From NCBI GenBank assembly GCA_019454045.1, contig SKCR01018452.1, positions 1-64,000 on the forward strand: a stretch of DNA of 64,000 nucleotides, written 5' to 3'. The notes beneath the pieces are model-generated. The model saw nothing but the letters and a program-made list of their open reading frames with translations. It was not told the DNA's origin and did not search any database. The first letter of the stretch is position 1; each line of letters opens with the position of its first letter. The DNA is from Zanthoxylum bungeanum (taxonomy: Eukaryota > Streptophyta > Magnoliopsida > Sapindales > Rutaceae). This document shows positions 57,083 to 64,000 of this stretch, piece by piece. The translations under genes and the position numbers were made by a program.

Positions 57083-57704
57083 TTTGTGCCTTTTGTCATT
57101 TCATGCTTCAAAACACATCCAAATGTAATCCAATAAACATGAAAATTTATATGTATCATATACACACCCAAATGCACAACATATCTCAAAAGCCCCAAAT
57201 TTAGAATAGGTTATAAACCCTAATTTTTCAATTTCCACAAATTGGGCAAATTAGGCCATTTACATTAAATCAAATGTTTCAATCATCAATCTTTCATCTA
57301 ATTCAAGTCTCAACACAATGAAACAACTCAAGATCAAATCTAGGTCATTTAAGAGTGGGTCAACAACTCTAGAATAGCAACATGGTTTCATAAACCTTAA
57401 AAGAATACATATAACTACAATAGTTACATCCTTTCTTCATCATACATGCTTTACAACTTCACCAAACTTTCCATCAACAAAAAACACAAAGAACAAAGAA
57501 AGAAATAACCTAAGGATATCATATATGGAAGCCTAGATCCTAAGGAACAATTTCCTTACTAATAGTAAGTTGGAGAAAACTTACTAAAATCAAGCTTTCC
57601 TTGGTTTTTCTTTTCTTTCTCAAGCTTCTTCAAGGTTTCTTCAATGGTGTTTTCTTTTGTGAAATGTGTATTAGGTTAAGTGAAATGAAAAGCAAATGAA
57701 AACA

Positions 57705-57711
57705 ATTTATA
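57705..57711 (-). promoter_or_regulatory. TATA box of Copia-I-1 LTR
   Basis: Minus-strand GTATAAATTG about 1.44 kb from the LTR 5' end, comparable in position to the TATA candidates of the solo LTR and Copia-I-2. Confidence 0.5.
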
Positions 57712-59153
57712 CTTGTCAAATTAAAGCCATGGCCGAAAATGCACAACCAAATACAACAAATATAAATTTCAATTTCATTTAACTTTATCACTTTATCAAC
57801 TTGCATAAATATCTAATAACACTTTAATGACATTTATTTAAAGTCAACAAAGGCAACTTAATCATTTAATCAAAATATCCTAATGTAAAAATATTTATAT
57901 TTTAATTAATTTAATCATTTAACAATTAAATAATCAATTAATTAATCAAATACAAATATATTAAATATATGTATAATATTTACATTAAATATTAAAAACA
58001 TATATTCATTTAGGATAAAAGTCAAACAACTCATTTTGACTATTAATTAATGTGTATTTAAATTAATCAAGTATTAAATGTAAATACACAATAATTACGT
58101 AAATGACTATCGGGTCCCTTTTTCATGTATCTTGCGTTTAACCATTAAACGACTTTGTAAATAATCAATATTATTTATTTATGTTGCTCTAGTGCTCAAC
58201 GAGTATGTTTCATTATTGAGACTCTCTAGGTTCAGGTATATCCGTCACAAAATCTAATTTCGTGTCCATAATCTATCCACCCGTAGATTATGACGATCAC
58301 GGATAATCTCGCTGAACCATACAGGTCGAGGTCATCGCAAATGTATAAGTCCTCCGTCACAGGTATCCGGATAAATCCTAGAGATATAGATGTAAACGTC
58401 AAATCTCTATCGGGACTATCCAGTCGACTATTCTATTAGCAATCTCAAAAGAATGTTTAGAACTAGCTTCTAAACTTTACCACGGGCCCATGGATTTATC
58501 TGATTGCTAAATCATATGGACTACCTATGCTCTGGTACACAGAACTGACGGATCCTATCTTGATACACATAGGACACCCTGAGGATCTATCTACACCCAA
58601 CGAACAGGCGGAGGTCTGATCTAAATAGATCGGTGACGTGACTACCGTCTAAGTGTAGAAGATGTCTCATGTGCCCACAATGGCATCTCAAGTCTAAGAA
58701 TCACAAGTGCTACTCAACCCAAGAAGATTCTTATTGACGCTGGTGTACCATCCATTAAGAATCTTCGGTGAGTCGTTCAGTGTTTATCCGCTATAAACAC
58801 CTACACGTCTATACTAGTCTCCAAGACTAATGGTTCATTGAGAAACCATTGGAATCATATATTCCAGTATACGACATGTACCGGTCTCAACGGGTTTACT
58901 ATACTGACCAAGTAGTGTAAACCTTGACCAGGAACTGTCTGAGAATGACAACGTCATGATACTTCCCAATGTCCGTTGCGACGCTTTTGCAACTGTATCA
59001 TGACTAATCATTCTAGGGTCATTACGTCTTTACCATATAAAATAATAGATTATATTATAGAAACTGCATATATTATTCATAATAATAATGTTTTACAGAA
59101 GTATTTAACAGAAATACAACCGGGAATTGGCGCTCTGAGCACCAACCCCTACA

Positions 59154-59168
59154 AAATCTCCCACTTGC
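59154..59168 (-). other. Polypurine tract of Copia-I-1
   Basis: Minus-strand GCAAGTGGGAGATTT adjoins the 3' LTR and overlaps nothing but the end of pol, as usual for copia elements. Confidence 0.9.
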
Positions 59169-59169
59169 T

Positions 59170-61290
59170 CTAGTGCCAATATCGATTGTATCTAATACCC
59201 ATCGACTCCACGTGTTTATCAAACAACTTCGGAGGTATGGCCTTCGTCAGCGGGTCTGCTACATTATCTTCACTCGGTACCTTGCACACGACAATATCCC
59301 CTCGCGACACGATCTCTCGAATGATGTGGTACTTGCGTTCCACATGCTTCGACTTCTGATGCGCCCTCGGTTCCTTTGCTTGCGCAATGGCTCCAATATT
59401 ATCACAGTATAACGGAATCGCATTCTCGATACTTGGGACAACTCCCAATTCTGTGATAAAATTCTTTATCCACACAGCCTCTTTTGCAGCTTCAGAAGCT
59501 GCAATATATTCCGCCTCAGTTGTGGAATCAGCTGTCGATCCCTGTTTGGAACTCTTCCAACAAACTGCACCCCCGTTAAGGGTAAAGACAAATCCAGATG
59601 TAGACTTTCTATCATCGGGATCCGATTGGAAATCGGAGTCTGTATACCCATTAACCTGCAGTTCGTTTCCTCCATATATTATCAACTTATCCTTAGTACC
59701 TTTAAGATACTTTAGGATATGTTTAATGGCCATCCAATGGTCATTACCTGGATTGGACTGATATCGACTAGTTACGCTAACAGCGAAACTGATATCAGAC
59801 CTCGTACATAACATGGCATACATTATGCTACCCAAACACGAAGCATAAGGTTGGTTAGACATTCTAACCTTCTCATCTTCTGTTTGTGGACACATCTTCT
59901 TAGAAAGATGAATCCCATGTCTGAACGGTATGTTTGCTGTCTTACAGTTACCAAAACTATACCGTTCCAAGATCTTATCTACATACGTTGATTGGGATAA
60001 CCCAATCAGCCTCCTTTGTCTATCTCTATAGAGTTTTATCCCTAAAACATAGGAAGCTTCTCCCAGGTCCTTCATGGAGAAATTCTTACAGAGGTACGCT
60101 TTGACGCTTTGCAACATTCCTAAATCATTCCCAATGATTAGGATGTCATCAACATATAGGACTAAAAATACAACCATGCTCCCACTGGCCTTCTGATACA
60201 CACATGATTCTTCCGAATTCTTGAGAAAACCAGACGATCTAATAATCTCATCGAATCGAAGATTCCAACTTCGTGAAGCTTGTTTAAGTCCATAAATGGA
60301 CTTCTTAAGCTTACATACCATACCCGAGGTTTCGCTGGACGTGAAACCTTCCGGCTGTTCCATATAGATTTCTTCATCAAGAAATCCATTTAGAAAAGCC
60401 GTTTTGACATCCATTTTCCAAATCTCGTAGTCATGATACGCAGCTATAGAAAGCAAAATCCGGATAGACTTAAGCATTGCTACCGGCGAAAAAGTTTCAT
60501 CGTAGTCGACGCCAGGTCGCTGTGTGTAACCTTTTGCTACCAGTAGGGCCTTGTAAGTTTCAACCTTACCGTCAGGCCCGCGCTTCCTCTTGTAAACCCA
60601 TTTACAACCGATAGGAACAATTCCTTCGGGAAACGGAATCAAGTCCCAAACTTGATTTTCATGCATTGAGTCTATCTCGGATTTCATGGCACTTTGCCAT
60701 TTCACGGAGTCGATGTCCAACATCGATTCTCTATAGGTGAAAGGATCTGTCTCTTCAACTAAGAGAACATCTAGACTCTTTTCTTGTATCAAATACAAGC
60801 GTTCAGGAGGTCTAGATACCCTTTCCGACCTACGGAGTGTGTGTGTTGAAGGTCCTTCATCTACTTGAACTTCAGGTTCCTCCGTTGGCTCGTTGTTTTC
60901 AGGTTGGACTTCATCAAGCTCAACCTGTCTATGATCACCTCCTTCTGACAAAAATTCTACTTCTAGAAATTTTGCAAAGCGAGCTACGAACACATTTCGA
61001 TGCTCGGGTTCATAGAACAGATATCCCCTCGTGTTCGAGGGATATCCAACAAACCTAAACTTTTGCCCTCGAGGCGAAAGCTTACTTTGCTGAGTTACCC
61101 TGACATAGGCAGGACAACCCCAAACCTTAATATAATTAAGATTCGGTCTCCTACCGAACCATATCTGATACGGTGTCGTAGGAATAGCCTTTGAAGGAAT
61201 CTTATTCAAAAGATGTGCGGCTGTTAAGAGACAGTAGCCCCATAAGTAATAGGGCAAATCTGTGAAACTCAACATTGATCGGACCATATC
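59170..61290 (-). CDS. Copia-I-1 pol, C-terminal 705 residues: integrase end, reverse transcriptase, RNase H
   Basis: An open frame of 705 codons from ATG 61287 to a stop at 59170. It is really the continuation of the upstream frame after one TAG (61291-61293), so this ATG need not be a natural start. Domain order: integrase C-terminal region (residues 1-110, IWFGRRPNLNYIKVWGCPAY, FRFVGYPSNTRGYLFYEPE); variable acidic linker (110-165); RT with IGCKWVYKRKRGPDGKVETY, WKMDVKTAFLNGFLDEEIYM and YVDD at 378-381; RNase H with YTDSDFQSDPDDRKSTSGF, TTEAEYIAASEAAKEAVW, CDNIGAIAQAKEPRAHQKSK and NVADPLTKAIPPKLFDKHVE. All catalytic motifs are intact. It copies element RNA into cDNA in the particle. Confidence 0.93.
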   Translation of the reverse strand, partial: DMVRSMLSFTDLPYYLWGYCLLTAAHLLNKIPSKAIPTTPYQIWFGRRPNLNYIKVWGCPAYVRVTQQSKLSPRGQKFRFVGYPSNTRGYLFYEPEHRNVFVARFAKFLEVEFLSEGGDHRQVELDEVQPENNEPTEEPEVQVDEGPSTHTLRRSERVSRPPERLYLIQEKSLDVLLVEETDPFTYRESMLDIDSVKWQSAMKSEIDSMHENQVWDLIPFPEGIVPIGCKWVYKRKRGPDGKVETYKALLVAKGYTQRPGVDYDETFSPVAMLKSIRILLSIAAYHDYEIWKMDVKTAFLNGFLDEEIYMEQPEGFTSSETSGMVCKLKKSIYGLKQASRSWNLRFDEIIRSSGFLKNSEESCVYQKASGSMVVFLVLYVDDILIIGNDLGMLQSVKAYLCKNFSMKDLGEASYVLGIKLYRDRQRRLIGLSQSTYVDKILERYSFGNCKTANIPFRHGIHLSKKMCPQTEDEKVRMSNQPYASCLGSIMYAMLCTRSDISFAVSVTSRYQSNPGNDHWMAIKHILKYLKGTKDKLIIYGGNELQVNGYTDSDFQSDPDDRKSTSGFVFTLNGGAVCWKSSKQGSTADSTTEAEYIAASEAAKEAVWIKNFITELGVVPSIENAIPLYCDNIGAIAQAKEPRAHQKSKHVERKYHIIREIVSRGDIVVCKVPSEDNVADPLTKAIPPKLFDKHVESMGIRYNRYWH

Positions 61291-62115
61291 CTATAAAGTC
61301 CGATTTCTCCTTTCAGATACACCATTGTGCTGTGGTGTACCTGGAGGAGTATATTGAGCGAGAATCCCATTCTCCTTCATATAATCCATGAACTCACCAC
61401 TCATATATTCGCCGCCTCGATCTGATCGAAGGCATTTAATATAATTACCAGTTTGTTTTTCTACTTCATTTCGGAACTCTTTGAACTTTTCAAAGGTTTC
61501 CGATTTATGTCGCATCAAATACACATAACCGTACCGTGACAAATCATCGGTAAAGGTAACGAAGTACGAATAACCACTGTGAGCGGTTTGACTTAGTGGA
61601 CCACATACATCAGAATGTACGAGTTCCAGTAAGTTTGTGGCGCGGTGTCCAACACCAGAAAATGGGGCTTTGGTCATCTTACCCTGAATACAGGATTCAC
61701 AAGTTGGATATGACTCAATGGTAAGATCTGATATCAAACCATTCCTAACCAATTGGGTAAGGCGTTTAACGCCAATGTGACCAAGTCTCATATGCCAAAG
61801 TTCAGTATTATTAATTACAGGTAAACTACGTTTATTAACTCCAGTATTTAATATATCTTTTGAAGTTTGCAATGTATAATGACCATGATGGTTTGGACAA
61901 CTAAGGATCTGAATATTATTTTTATCATATAAATACAAAGAACTATTTTTAATATTAATACAATAGCCTTCTGTATCTAATACAAAAAGTGATATAATAT
62001 TAGCGACACATCCTGGTACAAAATGACAGTCATATAACAAAAGTGTCCCATTCGGCAATGAGATCTCGCATACTCCCACTGCAACTGCATCCAAAGAGTC
62101 TCCACTCCGAACCAC
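61291..62115 (-). pseudogene. Copia-I-1 pol, GAG-pre-integrase and integrase core
   Basis: This frame of about 274 codons ends at TAG 61291-61293 in RNRTL-stop-DM; Copia-I-2 has Leu (TTG) there. It carries LYDCHFVPGCVANIISLFVL (the end of the protease region), ELWHMRLGHIGVKRLTQLVR with CESCIQGKMTKAPFSGVGHR (the His/Cys zinc region), LVHSDVCGPLSQTAHSGYSY (first catalytic Asp), YVYLMRHKSETFEKFKEFRN, LRSDRGGEYMSGEF (second Asp) and PQHNGVSERRNRTL (Glu). The DD35E triad is complete. Upstream, a 1-bp deletion near 62110 separates it from gag and the protease active site. Confidence 0.92.
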
Positions 62116-63119
62116 AATTGCATCTCTCCAGGCTTCAGTTTCCTACTTTCCTTCAGCACCTGCAACGAATTGCAAATGTGAATGGGACAAGCAGAATCTA
62201 AAATCCAGCTGGATGTAACGGCTTCACAAGCCAAAGATAAATCAATAACTGGAAAAATAAAAGTACCTGATGTAGAAGCTCTGTCTCTCCTCACTTGGGC
62301 AATGTAATCAGGACAGTTCCTTTTCCAGTGTCCAACCTTGCCGCAGTGGTGGCATTTGTCTTCAGAAGCCCTTTTGGGCTTTCCAATCTTCGCCTGTTGT
62401 TGAGGACCAAAAGCCTTCTTCTTCTTCTTGCCTTTCTTGTTCTTTCCCTTGGACCATCCTTGGGAAGAAGCCGAAAGAGAAGTAGTTCTAGGAGGGCGAG
62501 TCGGTACTCCATTCTTAAGGTCCTCTTCTGCCGTGAGCAACATCCTATGTAGCTCCTGGTAGGTACAGACAGTCCCGTGCATATTGAAGTACATCACGAA
62601 CTGGCGAAATGAAGCTGGCAGTGAACCAAGAATGACACTCCTCCCGAGAATGTCATTCAAGATGAGATTATGTTGCCTCAATTGATCGATCAAATCGATC
62701 ATCTGAAGAACATGTGGGCTGACACTCTGCCCCTCATCCAGACGCGCATGGAACAGTTCCATGGCGACTTTGTGAACAATAACTTGTTCCTGGTTCTCAA
62801 ACGATTGTCTCAATCGCGTCATCATACTATAGGAATCTAACATACCATAGTACTGTTGCTTGAGTTTCGGAGACAGTGAACTAAGGATGTATGATTTAAC
62901 CTTTAAATCATCATCCTTCCAAGTTTCAAAAACTTGGCGTTCCTCCTCTGAAGCATCCTCGCCCACTGCAAGGGGCAACGGACCCTCAAGAACATAACCC
63001 AGCTTCTCGGAATCGAGGACAATCCTCAAGTCCAATTCCCAGTCTGTAAAGTTCTCAGCACCTTTCAGTTTGTTCGCATCAAGCATACGCGCAAACTGAT
63101 TTGTGGATTGTGCCGCCAT
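62108..63119 (-). CDS. Copia-I-1 gag and protease start
   Basis: The start is taken at ATG 63119 (MAAQSTNQFARMLDANKLKG), because gag-like text begins there; the frame is open further up to 63191. Capsid-type text follows (FTDWELDLRIVLDSEKLGYV, MELFHARLDEGQSVSPHVLQ), then a Lys-rich linker, then zinc knuckle CHHCGKVGHWKRNC with Cys256, Cys259, His264 and Cys269. The protease site is SSWILDSACPIHICN, with DSA where most relatives have DSG. At about 62110, one G of a GGG present in Copia-I-2 is missing, so the frame leaves pol and ends at 61977. Gag would assemble the particle and bind RNA. Confidence 0.9.
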
Positions 63120-63864
63120 CGCCAATCTATCATATAGATCACGAAAAACGGTTAGCAGAAATAAAGCAGTTTCATATAATATCAAAAGCATAAACTAGAT
63201 CATAGATTTTTAATCTAATATGCCCCTCCCACTAAATCATGCAATACTGTAATCCCAAAACAGAATACAAATATTTAATAATTAAATTAAATATAAATAG
63301 TGAAAAGTGGATCCCGTGAATATATTTCGGCTCACAGCAGAGGCACGGTCTCGCCTACGTATATTCATCAGGTAGACAACTCATTTGTCAATCACTCAAA
63401 AGTGACTCCTAAGTATCCGGTCCTGGCCGTTTCTCGTTGTCGCTGCGAAGGCAGGCCCACAAGGAGACGTACCAAGGTAATACTCGTCAATGATAAACTC
63501 AAGTTACTTACGTAATCTTGACAGCTAGGGCACGTTCAGAATTCCGCTTTTACTTGAATTTATCTAGTATCAGATATACATCTGGTATAAATAAATCTTT
63601 ATCGGCTACACCCTCACAGCAGAGGCACGGTCTCGGATGTAGTCAAAAAGAGATATTCATAAATCGTATTGACAAGACGGACCATATAACATGCATCAAT
63701 TACATAATTACATTTAAACCTTATTATTAGGGATTTTCCGCTAAGTGTCATACACCCTAAATCTAACCAGTTTAGATCTAATAAGCATACACAAAGTCAA
63801 GAAAACATGATTAAACATTGATTCAATGAAGGCTAATCATTTTAATTGGCCTAGAATCAGACTC
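63120..63864 (-). other. 5' leader of Copia-I-1
   Basis: About 745 bp between gag and the primer-binding site, much shorter than the family-II and III leaders. It holds two hairpins that present the same 23-nt core (63318-63368 and 63604-63644) and a GC-rich part between them (63420-63480). The short plus-strand frames at 63300-63515 and 63518-63730 look accidental. Confidence 0.75.
63318..63644 (-). repeat. Twin hairpins with identical 23-nt core in Copia-I-1 leader
   Basis: CTCACAGCAGAGGCACGGTC plus TCG occurs exactly at 63331-63353 and 63613-63635. Copy 1 is flanked by arms TGAATATA and TATATTCA (8 bp) plus GG/CC. Copy 2 is flanked by CTACA and TGTAG plus CC/GG with one bulge. The stems are unrelated in sequence; the core is identical. 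Confidence 0.9.
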
Positions 63865-63876
63865 GCTCTGATACCA
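63865..63876 (-). other. Primer-binding site of Copia-I-1
   Basis: Minus-strand TGGTATCAGAGC three bases inside the 5' LTR, complementary to initiator tRNA-Met. Confidence 0.93.
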
Positions 63877-63879
63877 TTT

Positions 63880-64000
63880 TGAAGGGGTTTTATACGGGTG
63901 AATCCGGTAACGCAGCAGAAGCGGGAAAATCGATATTTTCCGATTTCAAAACTTTTTCTCGGATTAATTAAATAAAAATATTTATTTAACATTCCAATAA
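63880..64000 (-). mobile_element. Start of the 5' LTR of Copia-I-1 (cut by window end)
   Basis: TGAAGGGGTTTTATACGGG… repeats the left end of the 3' LTR (56732 onward) with only a few differences over 121 bp, so the element is young. The rest, and the right target duplication, lie outside the window. Confidence 0.92.

Larger units (their letters stand above)
56732..59153 (-). mobile_element. 3' LTR of Copia-I-1
   Basis: 2,422 bp, ends TGAAGGGGTTTTATACGGG…CACCAACCCCTACA. A minus-strand TATAAAT lies at 57705-57711. It contains a run of 14 G at 57069-57082 and AT-rich tracts at 57860-58100. Near the right end, the words GCTCTGAGCACCAACC match the outer end of the solo LTR and Copia-I-2. Confidence 0.92.
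56732..64000 (-). mobile_element. Copia-I-1: nearly intact element, runs off the window
   Basis: 3' LTR 56732-59153, polypurine tract, gag-pol 59170-63119, leader, primer-binding site 63865-63876, and the start of the 5' LTR at 63880. The first ~120 bp of the two LTRs differ at only about three or four places by eye. Coding damage is limited to one 1-bp deletion and one stop codon. It is the youngest-looking element in the window and inserted into the Copia-II-3 LTR. The left flank is TGCTT; the right duplication is outside the window. Confidence 0.92.

Noticed and set aside
56732..64000. Possible envelope-like extra gene in Copia-I-1
   Set aside because: Pol ends 16 bp before the 3' LTR, so there is no space for a further gene.

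Overview
The window is a block of nested plant LTR retrotransposons. I see no ordinary host gene, tRNA, rRNA or CRISPR array. The pol types (Ty1/copia integrase, YVDD reverse transcriptase, RNase H), initiator-Met tRNA primer-binding sites, a Mutator-like (MULE) transposase relic, AT-rich DNA and long LTRs (1.5-2.4 kb) point to a flowering plant, probably a repeat-dense pericentromeric or heterochromatic tract. Species cannot be read from the sequence.

Region 1-16.3 kb is old, layered debris: a Ty3/gypsy LTR with flanking direct repeats (1-5652) lying against a truncated copia LTR (5653-7154), two decayed gypsy LTR pieces (7155-10213), a copia LTR piece (10214-10618), an AT-rich remnant split by a 2.4 kb solo copia LTR (11547-13957), and a broken MULE transposase (about 14100-16280, minus strand). 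Region 16.3-24.7 kb holds a 5'-truncated plus-strand copia element (Copia-I-2, 16298-21901) whose reverse transcriptase lost YVDD, then a second copia LTR (from 22560) and an unassigned block.

Region 24.7-53.9 kb is one Russian doll. Copia-II-1 (24743-53938, target duplication TCGGA) is split by two later insertions placed 117 bp apart in its integrase: Copia-II-2 (28809-38682, target duplication CCCAG) and Copia-III-1 (38805-48553, target duplication close to AGAAT). All three are on the minus strand. Region 53.9-64 kb holds the leader and start of the 5' LTR of a third family-II element (Copia-II-3), interrupted at 56732 by Copia-I-1, the best-preserved element, which runs past the window end.

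I use three copia LTR families, named by the LTR 5' end: I (…GGGTTGGTGCTC), II (TGTTGGACAATTATGACCC) and III (TGTTGGGATTTATGTCC). In each element gag, protease, integrase, reverse transcriptase and RNase H would be made as one polyprotein, with the LTR as promoter and tRNA-Met priming at the PBS. None here is fully intact.

The most unusual signal is non-coding. The LTRs and leaders carry dense series of short, near-perfect hairpins with different stems but mostly 3-nt loops (CCA or CTA on the plus strand). The leaders also carry repeated motifs: a four-copy box centred on the palindrome TTGGCCAA in family II, and twin hairpins presenting an identical 23-nt core in families I and III. These may be RNA dimerisation or packaging signals, or scars of fold-back copying by reverse transcriptase.
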